From an uncultured Faecalibacterium sp. (GTDB taxonomy: Bacteria > Bacillota > Clostridia > Oscillospirales > Ruminococcaceae), in assembly GCA_934561115.1 (NCBI GenBank), contig CAKTFS010000002.1, positions 84,385-148,384 on the forward strand: a stretch of 64,000 bases of DNA, read 5' to 3'. Shown here piece after piece: positions 52,490 to 60,631 of the stretch. Both the position numbers and the translations under genes were made by a program. Below the pieces are notes generated by a model, which made no database searches, was not told where the DNA came from, and saw only the letters and a list, made by a program, of their open reading frames with translations. Every line of letters begins with the position of its first letter. Position 1 is the first letter of the stretch.

Positions 52490-53372
52490 GATGTTTTCCA
52501 CCGAAGAATCCCGGCAGGAACAAAAACGGGAGCAGGTGCAGCAGATTCCCATCGAAGAGCTGTTCCCCTTCAAGGAGCATCCGTTCAAGGTGCTGGACGA
52601 TGAGGCCATGCAGCGCACGGTGGAAAGTGTGGCACAGTACGGCGTACTGGCTCCGCTGATTGCAAGGCCCCGCCCGGAAGGCGGATATGAGATTATCTCC
52701 GGCCACCGCCGTCAGCACGCCGCCGAGCTTGCCGGGCTGGACACGCTGCCCGTTATCGTCCGGGAAATGACGGACGATGCCGCCGTGATATTGATGGTGG
52801 ATTCCAACCTTCAGCGCGAAAACATCCTGCCCAGTGAGCGGGCTTTTGCGTACAAAATGAAGCTGGAAGCCTTAAAAAATCAAGGTGCTAGGTCGGATTT
52901 AACTTCCCGACAAGTTGTCGGGAAGTTGGAGGCGGCTGATTTGGTAGGAAAAGGAAACGAGGAAAGTGGCAGACAAGTCCAGCGTTTTATCCGCCTGACC
53001 AACCTCATCCCGGAACTGTTGGACATGGTAGATGAAAAGAAAATCTCCTTCAATCCCGCTGTAGAACTGTCCTATCTGGACGAGGCTCAACAGCGGGATT
53101 TTTTGCAGGCCATGGACGAGACCCAAAACGCGCCGTCCCTGTCGCAGGCGCAGCGAATGAAAAAGCTGGCGCAGGAAGGAAAGCTCACCTATGAGGCCGC
53201 CTTTGCCATTATGGGGGAAGCCAAAAAGGATGAACTGGACAAGGTGGTCATCAAAAACGATACCCTGAAAAAGTATTTTCCCCGCAGCTACACGCCCCGG
53301 CAGATGGAAGATGTCATCATCAAGCTGCTGGAACAGTGGCAGCGCAGACAACAGCGTCAGAACGAACGCTGA
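52446..53372 (+). CDS. parB: ParB/Spo0J-type partition protein
   Basis: 308 residues. ParB nuclease-like N-terminal domain (PIEELFPFKEHPFKVLDDEAMQ), box IISGHRRQHAAELAGL and NLQREN, then helix-turn-helix and C-terminal segments. It starts inside parA, 44 bp before its stop. Its coding sequence contains a 27-bp near-perfect palindrome (52901-52927). Ends at a hairpin terminator. Confidence 0.92.
   Translation: MPKSNANLALKGLDEMFSTEESRQEQKREQVQQIPIEELFPFKEHPFKVLDDEAMQRTVESVAQYGVLAPLIARPRPEGGYEIISGHRRQHAAELAGLDTLPVIVREMTDDAAVILMVDSNLQRENILPSERAFAYKMKLEALKNQGARSDLTSRQVVGKLEAADLVGKGNEESGRQVQRFIRLTNLIPELLDMVDEKKISFNPAVELSYLDEAQQRDFLQAMDETQNAPSLSQAQRMKKLAQEGKLTYEAAFAIMGEAKKDELDKVVIKNDTLKKYFPRSYTPRQMEDVIIKLLEQWQRRQQRQNER
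52901..52927. repeat. 27-bp palindrome inside parB
   Basis: AACTTCCCGACAA, G, TTGTCGGGAAGTT: 13-bp perfect arms around one base, within the region coding for DLTSRQVVGKLE. It could be a partition-site-like or recombinase-binding sequence, or chance of coding. Confidence 0.8.
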
Positions 53373-53385
53373 AAAATCGGAACTG

Positions 53386-53412
53386 AAAGACCCATGAGGT
53401 CTTTTCTTTTTT
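53386..53412 (+). terminator. Terminator after parB
   Basis: AAAGACC, CATGA, GGTCTTT, TCTTTTTT. Confidence 0.7.
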
Positions 53413-53436
53413 GCAAAATTTTGGAGGACAACGACT

Positions 53437-53907
53437 ATGAATACCACGATTGATTTCAAGACCGCAAAGACCATTGAGAACATGAGCCGCAAAATCGACG
53501 GCATGGAGCGTGCCGTTTCCGGCTTCTTCAACAAGATGAGCGACATTGCAGAGCGCAAGTACGGTGACCCGCAGGTTTATCTGGCGGCAGTCGGCCCGGC
53601 GAGGGACCTGAGCGCCATTCTGCTGGAAGAAGCGCCCGGCATTCTGCCCTGCTTTGACGAGACGGATGACACCTTCGGCATTTCCAAGGAGCTGCCCGTG
53701 GCGGGCTGTTACAACCCCAAGCAGGTGCTGGAGCTGTCGGGCAAGCGCTACCTGACCGGCCCGGTCGTCTTCGTCCGCTTCAACATGGAAGGTGAGTACG
53801 TTTCCCTGACGATGGGCGACCTGCACTGCATTCAGGAGTATCTGGAGCAGCACAGCATGGCGCTTATGGCCGACGGCAAGAACCTGAACTGCATCTGCCT
53901 GGACTGA
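53437..53907 (+). CDS. conserved mobile-element protein of unknown function
   Basis: 156 residues, soluble, acidic, beginning MNTTIDFKTAKTIENMSRKIDGMERAVSGFF. Sequence of this type, from memory, accompanies parA-parB in Clostridia conjugative elements. No domain recognised. TTGGAGG precedes the ATG. Confidence 0.7.
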   Translation: MNTTIDFKTAKTIENMSRKIDGMERAVSGFFNKMSDIAERKYGDPQVYLAAVGPARDLSAILLEEAPGILPCFDETDDTFGISKELPVAGCYNPKQVLELSGKRYLTGPVVFVRFNMEGEYVSLTMGDLHCIQEYLEQHSMALMADGKNLNCICLD

Positions 53908-53917
53908 GGAGGCCGCA

Positions 53918-54109
53918 ATGATGAGCTTTTTTGTGGGCTTTGCTTTCTTTGAACTGGGCGTTTTCTGCGGCTTTTTTGCCGCTTCCCTGATGCAGGCGGC
54001 ACGAACCGGAGAAATTACGATTACGGTAAAGGAGAATACGGATGGAACAGGAAAAGAATACCCTTTCGGTGCTGCAAATTGCGCCGGGGCAGCACCCGAA
54101 GCCGATTGA
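53918..54109 (+). CDS. small membrane protein (DUF3789-like)
   Basis: 63 residues with one transmembrane segment (FFVGFAFFELGVFCGFFAASLMQAA) and a hydrophilic tail. The type is common in conjugative elements. GAGG precedes it; its 3-prime end overlaps the next gene by 68 bp in another frame. Confidence 0.65.
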   Translation: MMSFFVGFAFFELGVFCGFFAASLMQAARTGEITITVKENTDGTGKEYPFGAANCAGAAPEAD

Positions 54110-54482
54110 GATTGACAATGACCTGAAAGCGTTGCAGCAGGCGGTCGGTGGCTCGATTGGTGCAAGCTATCCTTTTGAAGACCCGGTGGCCATCGTTTAC
54201 AACGATGACGGCAAGCTTATGGGGCTGCCGCTGAACCGCGCTCTGCGGGATGAAAGCGGCGAGGCCTATGATGTGGTTGCCGGAACGTTTCTGGTGGTGG
54301 GTCTGGGCGAGGAGGATTTTGCATCCCTCTCCCCGGAGCTGACGCAGAAATACGAGGAGCTCTTTCATCAGCCGGAAACTTTTATGCGCCTGGGCCGTCA
54401 AATGCTGGTGCTGCCCGTTCCGGACGAAAATGTGAGGCCGGAAACAGCGAAAGCAAAGCCCCCGGCGGCGCACGAACGATGA
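54042..54482 (+). CDS. DUF3846-like protein
   Basis: 146 residues with IEIDNDLKALQQAVGGSIGASYPFEDPVAIVYNDDGKLMGLPLNRAL, typical of DUF3846 (an ArdA-neighbour family of mobile elements). No catalytic motif seen. It starts inside the preceding gene and lies 30 bp before the next. Confidence 0.78.
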   Translation: MEQEKNTLSVLQIAPGQHPKPIEIDNDLKALQQAVGGSIGASYPFEDPVAIVYNDDGKLMGLPLNRALRDESGEAYDVVAGTFLVVGLGEEDFASLSPELTQKYEELFHQPETFMRLGRQMLVLPVPDENVRPETAKAKPPAAHER

Positions 54483-54512
54483 GGAGATATTCCTGCAGAG
54501 GGGGTGGTATAA

Positions 54513-54971
54513 ATGCAGGAGGAAGTTGAACACAAGACAGTCAACTTTGCCATTTCAACCACAAAGCTGACGGCCCGGACTTTCCTGAAAGGTGCGCAGT
54601 TTCTGTTGCGGCAGTACGACAAGAATGCTTCGCAGGGAAAACAGAGCATGAAGCGCCTGATTCGGCAAAACCGGGGTGTGACCAATGTGGAAATCGAGAA
54701 AACCGGCATCAAAGGCTTTGCGAAATATGCCAAGCGCTACCACATTGACTATGCGGTTCAAAAAGATATTTCCTGCACGCCGCCCCGCTATATGGTCTAT
54801 TTCAAGGCGCAGGACACGGATGCGTTGAGCGCGGCATTCAAAGAATATTCGGCTTCGGTTTTGAACAAGACCAAGCGACCTTCCGTTCTGGCAAAACTGC
54901 AGGAACTGGTGCAGGCGGTGGCGGCGATTCCCGATAAAGTCCGCAACAAAGATCAGGAGCTTGGCCTATGA
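54513..54971 (+). CDS. PcfB/DUF3801-like protein
   Basis: 152 residues, beginning with VNFAISTTKLTARTFLKGAQFLLRQY, typical of the PcfB family encoded just upstream of the type IV coupling protein in conjugative elements; PcfB-type proteins are accessory to DNA transfer. It overlaps the next gene by four bases. Confidence 0.8.
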   Translation: MQEEVEHKTVNFAISTTKLTARTFLKGAQFLLRQYDKNASQGKQSMKRLIRQNRGVTNVEIEKTGIKGFAKYAKRYHIDYAVQKDISCTPPRYMVYFKAQDTDALSAAFKEYSASVLNKTKRPSVLAKLQELVQAVAAIPDKVRNKDQELGL

Positions 54972-55516
54972 AAAAGAATTTTTCCAAGCTGCTGGCTCTG
55001 TATCTGCTCTACCTTCTGCTGGGACTTGCGGCAACGAACTTCGGCGAGGAGTGGCGGCTGGCCGAGGGCAAAGAGATGGGAGATAAGATTCTGTCTCTGA
55101 TGAGCACGATTCCGGTGGCCTTTGCAAATCCGCTGCCGAGCCTTCATCCGCTGGACATTCTGGTGGGCATCTGCTGCGGTGCCGGGCTTCGGCTTGCAGT
55201 TTACCTGAAAAGTAAGAATGCAAAGAAATACCGGCATGGCATGGAGTACGGTTCAGCCCGGTGGGGCAATGCCAAGGACATTGAGCCGTTTCAGGCTCCG
55301 AAGTTCGAGGACAACATCATTCTGACGAAAACTGAACGTCTGATGATGAGCAACCGTCCGCCCGACCCCAAGAATGCGCGGAACAAAAATGTTCTGGTGG
55401 TGGGTGGTTCCGGCAGCGGTAAGACGAGATTTTTTATTAAGCCGAACCTGCTGCAGTGTGATTCCAAGGCCTTTCCGGTTTCATTCGTGGTTACGGACCC
55501 GAATGGGAAAAACTGA
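54968..55516 (+). pseudogene. VirD4/TraG-type coupling protein, truncated after Walker A
   Basis: 182 codons remain: two N-terminal membrane helices, HGMEYGSARWGN, and the Walker A VVGGSGSGKTR. The frame then ends at VVTDPNGKN, exactly where intact homologues run on (VVTDPKGT...). About two thirds of the protein, including Walker B, are missing; the recombinase gene begins 81 bp later. The break is best explained by insertion or deletion by the recombinase-bearing element. Confidence 0.85.
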
Positions 55517-55550
55517 GTACAATAGAATATAGAAGGAACAAAACCTTCTG

Positions 55551-55572
55551 AAAGACCGAAAGGTCTTTACAT
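55551..55572 (+). terminator. Small hairpin before the recombinase gene
   Basis: AAAGACC-GAAA-GGTCTTT with only a short AT tail; a weak terminator or leader structure. Confidence 0.5.
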
Positions 55573-55597
55573 AAAAACGGAAAGGGAGGTGAAAAAA

Positions 55598-58120
55598 GTG
55601 CCTGACAAAGAGAAAAAACGCTATACGGCTCTGTATGAGCGGCTTTCCCGTGATGATGAGCTGCAAGGCGAATCCAACTCCATTTTGAACCAGAAAAAGT
55701 ATCTGGAGGACTACGCCCGACAGATGGGCTTTTCCAACATCCGGCACTTCACAGACGATGGCTATACCGGAACAAATTTCAACCGCCCCGGATTTCAGGC
55801 CATGCTGGAAGAAGTGGAAGCCGGAAATATCGCCACCGTCATCGTGAAGGATATGAGCCGCTTTGGACGGAACTATCTTCTGGTCGGCAACTATACCGAG
55901 CTGTTATTCCCCAACAAGGGTGTCCGGTTTATTGCCGTCAACAACGGCGTAGACAGCGCAAACCCCACATCCAGCGACTTTACTCCGTTTTTGAACATCA
56001 TGAACGAGTGGTACGCCAAGGACACCAGCAATAAGATCAAGACCGTGTTCCGCAACCGGATGAAGGAAGGAAACCGTGTCAGCGGTTCCATCCCCTACGG
56101 CTACTACCGCAAACCGGACGATAAGCAGACCTTATATGTAGACGAAGAAGCCGCCGCCGTTGTCCGCAAGATCTTCGATATGGCTGCACATGGAGCAGGG
56201 CTGACGGAGATCTCCGATACCCTGACCCGTGACAAGGTGCTGATTCCGTCTGCATACAGCCAGAAGTATCAGCCGCAGAACAACCGCAACACGTCCTATC
56301 ACGACCCCTATTGCTGGAACAATACGACCGTAAGCTATATTCTTGACCGTCAGGAATATCTGGGGCACACGATCCTTGGCAAGACGATCAGCGAGAATTT
56401 CAAAATCAAGAAACGCCGTAAGGCATCCGAGGACGAGCTGATCATTTTCCGAAATACCCATGAACCCATCATCACGCAGGAGGTCTGGGATGCGGCACAA
56501 AAGCTGCGGAAGCGTTCCCCGCGAAAACTCCAGAATGGCACCTACTCGCATCGACTGTCCGGGCTGATCTTCTGTGCAGACTGTGGACACCGGATGTCGT
56601 ACAAAAGCCCGGATTCCGTTCGCCGCCCGGACAACAGGCACTTCGATTCCGATTCAGGCTTTCAATGTGTCCGGTATCGAAACCGATACGATGGTTGCAC
56701 ATCCCATTCCATTAAAGTGTCTGTTCTGGAAGAAGCCATCCTGAAAAGCATTCAGGCTGTGTCGGATTATGTTCTGGAAGATGAGAATGCGTTTATTGAA
56801 GAATTGCAGGCGCAATGGCAGAACCAGAAGCAGGGATTATCCGCTGAGAACAAAAAAGACCTTGCCAATGCCAAAAAGCGGATGGATGAGCTGGACAACC
56901 TGATCCGTGGTCTGTACGAAAGCAATCTGTCCGGCAAGCTGCCTGACCGTCAGTTTCAGCGCCTGATGGCGCAGTATGACGAGGAACAGGAGCAATGCGA
57001 AAACCGCATCAAGGAGTTAGAAGCAAAAGCCGGAGATTCTATGACATCCAAGGTTGACCCGAAACGTTTTGTTGCGCTGGTTCGTAAATATCAGGATTGC
57101 GAAGTCCTGACCGATGATATGCTGTATGCGTTTATCGAGAAGGTGGAAGTCCATGCGCCGACCGGAGGCCGGACACGGTACCGGCAGCAGCGCATCGACA
57201 TCTATTTCAACTTCATCGGAGAGTATCATCCCCCTGCCGAAGAAATCAGCGAGGAAGAGCGTGTTCGGAAAATCGACGAGCAGGCAGAAGCGAAGAAAAA
57301 CGAAAAGCGGCAGAAGTCAGTGCAACGGTATCGGGAACGGCAGAACGAGCTGAAAGCTGCTGCACAAGCCGGAGACCCGGAGGCCATTGCAAAGCTGGAA
57401 TCTGAGCGGGAACGAAAAAGACTGCAGGGTGCAAAGCGGCGGGCAGAACTGAAAGCGATACGAGAAGCCGACCCTGAGTATCTCCGCACGATGGAGGAAA
57501 AAGAGCGCATCCGGCTGGAAAAGATGCAGGAAGCCGAACGCCGGAAGGCAGAAAAACAGAAGAATAAGGCAAAGCGCACCCGCAAGGAATTGAAAGCCCT
57601 TGCAGAAGCCGGTGACCCGGAAGCAATCGCCGAACGAGATGCAATGCTAGCGAAGGACGCCGAAGCCCGCAAGCGCAAGAAAAAGCGTTATGCAGAGCGC
57701 ATGGCAAATGACCCGGAGTATGCCGAAAAAATCCGCCAACGGCAGCGGGCGTATAACAAAGCCCACGCAGACAAGCGGAAAGCGGACTATGCCGACCTTA
57801 TCAAACGTGCGGAAACCGACCCGGAAGCCGCCAGAAAATTGGCAGAGATACGGGCTTACCAAAGCCGGAAAACGGTAGAGTGCTATCAGAATCTTGTGGA
57901 GAGAGCCAAGACAGACCCTGCCGCCGCAGAAAAGCTGGCGCAAAAGCGTCAGAAACAGAATGAGAGTGCAAAAGCAGCCTACAACCATCTGAAGGAACAG
58001 GCAAAGACCGATCCGGAGGCTGCAAAAAAGCTGGAAGAACGGAGGTCGAAGCAACGGAAAGCAACCAATAAGTATCTCGAAAAACGAAAAAACAACGTAC
58101 AGGAGGACAATGCAGCATGA
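55598..58120 (+). CDS. large serine recombinase (TnpX-like) with repeat-rich coiled-coil tail
   Basis: 840 residues from GTG 55598 (AAGGGAGG nine bases upstream; another GTG at 55589 is too close). Resolvase domain with YERLSRDDEL (catalytic Ser) and VIVKDMSRFGRNYL, the recombinase DNA-binding domain, and a zinc ribbon (FCADCGHRM). The last 280 or so residues are highly charged and repetitive, with seven or more copies of a (A)xxGDPEAIA / TDPEAAxKL-type unit. tnpV overlaps its stop (ATGA). It probably moves this element by excision and integration. Confidence 0.9.
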   Translation: MPDKEKKRYTALYERLSRDDELQGESNSILNQKKYLEDYARQMGFSNIRHFTDDGYTGTNFNRPGFQAMLEEVEAGNIATVIVKDMSRFGRNYLLVGNYTELLFPNKGVRFIAVNNGVDSANPTSSDFTPFLNIMNEWYAKDTSNKIKTVFRNRMKEGNRVSGSIPYGYYRKPDDKQTLYVDEEAAAVVRKIFDMAAHGAGLTEISDTLTRDKVLIPSAYSQKYQPQNNRNTSYHDPYCWNNTTVSYILDRQEYLGHTILGKTISENFKIKKRRKASEDELIIFRNTHEPIITQEVWDAAQKLRKRSPRKLQNGTYSHRLSGLIFCADCGHRMSYKSPDSVRRPDNRHFDSDSGFQCVRYRNRYDGCTSHSIKVSVLEEAILKSIQAVSDYVLEDENAFIEELQAQWQNQKQGLSAENKKDLANAKKRMDELDNLIRGLYESNLSGKLPDRQFQRLMAQYDEEQEQCENRIKELEAKAGDSMTSKVDPKRFVALVRKYQDCEVLTDDMLYAFIEKVEVHAPTGGRTRYRQQRIDIYFNFIGEYHPPAEEISEEERVRKIDEQAEAKKNEKRQKSVQRYRERQNELKAAAQAGDPEAIAKLESERERKRLQGAKRRAELKAIREADPEYLRTMEEKERIRLEKMQEAERRKAEKQKNKAKRTRKELKALAEAGDPEAIAERDAMLAKDAEARKRKKKRYAERMANDPEYAEKIRQRQRAYNKAHADKRKADYADLIKRAETDPEAARKLAEIRAYQSRKTVECYQNLVERAKTDPAAAEKLAQKRQKQNESAKAAYNHLKEQAKTDPEAAKKLEERRSKQRKATNKYLEKRKNNVQEDNAA

Positions 58121-58503
58121 CTACCATGAAAAAATCCATCCATGACAATGCCAACGGTCTGGACTACACTCTTGTCAATGACCACTATCTGCCGAATCTG
58201 ACCGCAGCAGCCCCGGCAGAGCACCCCACCGGGCGGTGGGGCCGCTTACATAAGACGTATCTGAAGGAGCAGCACCCCATCCGGTACAACCAACTGCTTC
58301 TGTCCGGTGTGCTGGGCAGCTACCTTGCCAAGCTGGACAAGCAGGCCGAAGAACAGCTTGCATTGACCATCCGGCAGATGCAGGAAGCCGAGGGTGTGAC
58401 CGAAGCCCTGAAAGCTGCCGATCAACTGGAATGGGTGCGCCGGATGAACAGCATCCGCAACCGTGCTGAGGAAATCATCAAGTCTGAGCTGATTTTTGTA
58501 TAA
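58117..58503 (+). CDS. tnpV: transposon-encoded protein TnpV
   Basis: 128 residues with GLDYTLVNDHYLPNL and GRWGRLHKTYLKEQHPIRYNQLLLSGVL, the TnpV signature; regularly encoded directly after TnpX-type recombinases. Role unknown. Coupled to the recombinase stop by ATGA. Confidence 0.85.
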   Translation: MTTMKKSIHDNANGLDYTLVNDHYLPNLTAAAPAEHPTGRWGRLHKTYLKEQHPIRYNQLLLSGVLGSYLAKLDKQAEEQLALTIRQMQEAEGVTEALKAADQLEWVRRMNSIRNRAEEIIKSELIFV

Positions 58504-58516
58504 GGAGGTGCCCACG

Positions 58517-58816
58517 ATGGCTGTGCTGAAACCGATGCTGAAACTTGCCCTTCTCCCGCTGCTTCTGCTGCTGATTCTGGCGCAGTGGGTGGGCATCTTC
58601 CTCACGACCTTCTCCATTGTCCTGACGAATCTGCTGGCGGGACTGTTCTTCTTCGTGGCTCTGGCAAGCTGGATCATGAAGCTGGCAGACGGCGGCGAAG
58701 TCCTGAAAATGCTGATTACCGCATTTGTGGTTTTCGTCCTGCCTTACATAGCGATAGCTGCTATCGCAAAAATCTCCTTTTTCGCTGAGGAACTCCGGGA
58801 TTTTCTCCAATCCTGA
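58517..58816 (+). CDS. small membrane protein (CD1845-like)
   Basis: 99 residues with three hydrophobic helices, and a short tail KISFFAEELRDFLQS. It resembles small membrane proteins that follow tnpV in Clostridia transposons. AAGGAGGT precedes the ATG, and a terminator follows. Confidence 0.7.
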   Translation: MAVLKPMLKLALLPLLLLLILAQWVGIFLTTFSIVLTNLLAGLFFFVALASWIMKLADGGEVLKMLITAFVVFVLPYIAIAAIAKISFFAEELRDFLQS

Positions 58817-58820
58817 GTTC

Positions 58821-58856
58821 AAGACCGCCCTGCGCAATGCACGGCGGTCTTTTTGT
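58821..58856 (+). terminator. Terminator after the CD1845-like gene
   Basis: AAGACCGCC with GGCGGTCT around a 13-nt loop, then TTTTTG. Confidence 0.8.
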
Positions 58857-58908
58857 TACATCGGGTCTGCACAGGGCAGGCCCTTTTTTAATACGGAGGT
58901 ACAAGCCT

Positions 58909-59225
58909 ATGAAACTGACGTTTGAAGAAAAAAGCTGCTCTACACCTATGGCTGCGCCGATCTGGAACTGACTCGCAAGCGGCTGTGCGGAGTTGCCGGG
59001 CTGACGGTTGACCCCGACCAGAACAAGCTGGTGCTTGACTTCTGCCGGAAGCTGGAGGACGAAACGCTGGCAGACTGGTACGACCAGATGTTCTACTTCG
59101 TCCGTTCCGAGATGGAGCATTATACCATGATGCAGAAAATGTCACGGGACATCGAGGAGGACGAGGACTGGGGACCGACCATCTTTGACGAATCTGAGGA
59201 GGGAGAACTGATTGACGATGTTTAA
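58909..59225 (+). pseudogene. small mobile-element gene with a -1 frameshift
   Basis: ATG 58909 (GGAGGT upstream) opens MKLTFEEK and then stops early. One base back, at the run of six A (about 58927-58932), the frame continues KLLYTYGCADLELTRKRLCGVAGLTVDPDQNKL...EEGELIDDV to 59225. Either one A has been lost or the A-run is a slippage site. The protein family is unknown to me. Confidence 0.7.
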
Positions 59226-59262
59226 GCTGGAGACCATGATCTACGCCAGCGATGCAGGATAG
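59218..59262 (+). pseudogene. gene fragment after the frameshifted ORF
   Basis: ATG 59218 overlaps the preceding stop and encodes MFKLETMIYASDAG, then TAG. It looks like the first codons of the next element gene, cut off; the sequence to 59340 has no continuation I can see. Confidence 0.45.
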
Positions 59263-59347
59263 TGCGGTTGGGTGACTCAAGAGAAAGAAAAAAGAGACCT
59301 CATCTCGTTGAAAATCAAATTTCAAAATCATTAAGGGAGCTATTCAA

Positions 59348-59653
59348 ATGAAACAAAATCAGAATTTCGACCATAATCACTCTCAAAAAGTGCTTTCCTG
59401 TCGCTACAACATGGACACCAACCGGGTGGAAGCCCGGTTTGAAGATGGCACTACCCTTGCCATCGACTGCATCGCTATTGAGGATGAATACGGCAACACC
59501 CCTGCGCAGCGAGCAGAGCTGGATCGGCTGCTCTACAACAAGCCCTTGGAGTATGCCCAGCTTGTGCTGGGTGGTGAGATTGAGCATTATCTTTCGCTCG
59601 GCTGTGACCATGGCAGATTAGAAGATTGGCTTTTAATTATAGCAATCCAATAA
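59348..59653 (+). CDS. DUF6061-like small protein, 3-prime end altered by IS630
   Basis: 101 residues with VLSCRYNMDTNRVEARFEDGTTLAIDCIAI and LDRLLYNKPLEYAQLVLGGE, a small family common in Clostridia mobile elements. The last four codons lie inside the left end of the IS630-type insertion, so the native C-terminus may be lost. AGGGAG precedes the ATG. Confidence 0.7.
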   Translation: MKQNQNFDHNHSQKVLSCRYNMDTNRVEARFEDGTTLAIDCIAIEDEYGNTPAQRAELDRLLYNKPLEYAQLVLGGEIEHYLSLGCDHGRLEDWLLIIAIQ

Positions 59654-59654
59654 A

Positions 59655-60305
59655 TTAGCGTGAATAGCCACAAACGCGAAACCATCCAGAACAGTCATGT
59701 GAAGAAATCGTTTTGAAAGCAGCACGAACGGCATCCGGCAGCTTCTCCAACAAACGAACTTTTGCCTTTCTCAGAAAAGCCTTGAGGTTAGACCACATCT
59801 TCTCAATAGGATTCAAATCAGGGCTGTACGGTGGCAGATAGAGGTATTGAACGCCAGCCTGCTCCAATAAATCCTTTACTGCCTGTGTATGGTGAGAACG
59901 CATATTGTCCATCACAACGACCGAGTCGGGAGAAAGTGTCGGAATAAGAATGTTTCTCAGATAATCAACAAATCTTTCTGAAGTTGTTCCTCCTGAATAT
60001 GTTGTATAGGCAGTTTCGCCGTTCAGTTGAATCGAAGATAGGACAGTCATATTTTGAGGTTTCCACAGAGGTACAGCATCAACTGCGCGAGAACCACCCT
60101 TGGAACGGGCATAAAATCTCGTCATATTGACATTGATTCCACTTTCATCCAGAAAAACAAGCTTTTCAGGGGCGTACCCGGACATATTCTCTTTCCATGC
60201 TTTGCGTTTTTCCTTCACATCGGGGACGCTCCTGTTCGCTGGCGTGAAGAGATTTCTTTTTACGACGATATCCAAGTTTGAGCACTGCTTTACGAACTGT
60301 TTCAT
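59655..60305 (-). CDS. IS630 transposase, DDE catalytic part (orfB)
   Basis: 216 residues with the catalytic triad in FLDESGINVN, VVMDNMRSHH and SPDLNPIEKMW. It overlaps orfA by 140 bp in another frame; the first residues (to about VVKRNLFTPAN) are probably not a true start, and the product is expected from a frameshift out of orfA near AAAAAGAAA. Confidence 0.85.
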   Translation of the reverse strand: MKQFVKQCSNLDIVVKRNLFTPANRSVPDVKEKRKAWKENMSGYAPEKLVFLDESGINVNMTRFYARSKGGSRAVDAVPLWKPQNMTVLSSIQLNGETAYTTYSGGTTSERFVDYLRNILIPTLSPDSVVVMDNMRSHHTQAVKDLLEQAGVQYLYLPPYSPDLNPIEKMWSNLKAFLRKAKVRLLEKLPDAVRAAFKTISSHDCSGWFRVCGYSR

Positions 60306-60582
60306 TACAGGCTTTGAGTTGAAGTGTATCTATGATTTCTGCAATCGTGATGTCGGGCTTCTCTTTCAGCAACTGTTCAATGTTGCGGATACCTTCCCGG
60401 CTCAAAGCTGATTTACGTCCGCGAGGATAGGTTCTGGTTTCGATGGAACCAGTTTCTTCCAGCTGTCTTTTCAGGCGATATACCGTGCCTCGATTGACAG
60501 AGAAGTTTTCAGCGACTTCTCTTGCATTGTGTGTTTTCTCCAATGCCTGAATCAGAAGTTTTCTTGCTTCATTGTGCAACAT
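60166..60582 (-). CDS. IS630 transposase, helix-turn-helix part (orfA)
   Basis: 138 residues with ARKLLIQALEKTHNAREVAENFSVNRGTVYRLKRQL, a winged-helix DNA-binding start, and a second HTH (ITIAEIIDTLQLKACNETVRKAVLKL). After RRKKKSLH the frame departs from the family sequence, which continues in orfB. AGAGGCG lies before the ATG. Confidence 0.85.
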   Translation of the reverse strand: MLHNEARKLLIQALEKTHNAREVAENFSVNRGTVYRLKRQLEETGSIETRTYPRGRKSALSREGIRNIEQLLKEKPDITIAEIIDTLQLKACNETVRKAVLKLGYRRKKKSLHASEQERPRCEGKTQSMEREYVRVRP

Positions 60583-60631
60583 TTCAATCGCCTCTTTGAC
60601 TCAATTTTACACCTTTTGTCAAGCTGTAACT

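Larger units (their letters stand above)
50672..59262 (+). mobile_element. Degenerate integrative conjugative element / recombinase transposon mosaic
   Basis: repA, parA and parB, small conserved element genes (PcfB-like, DUF3846-like), a coupling protein, a large serine recombinase and tnpV follow one another in the order seen in Clostridia conjugative elements, but several members are broken. No relaxase, VirB4 or other conjugation machinery is present in the window. End points and attachment sites could not be identified, so limits are approximate. Confidence 0.75.

Noticed and set aside
58917-58937. Programmed -1 frameshift site of the A-AAA-AAG type
   Set aside because: The heptamer is present but not in the register needed in the zero frame; a lost A is simpler.
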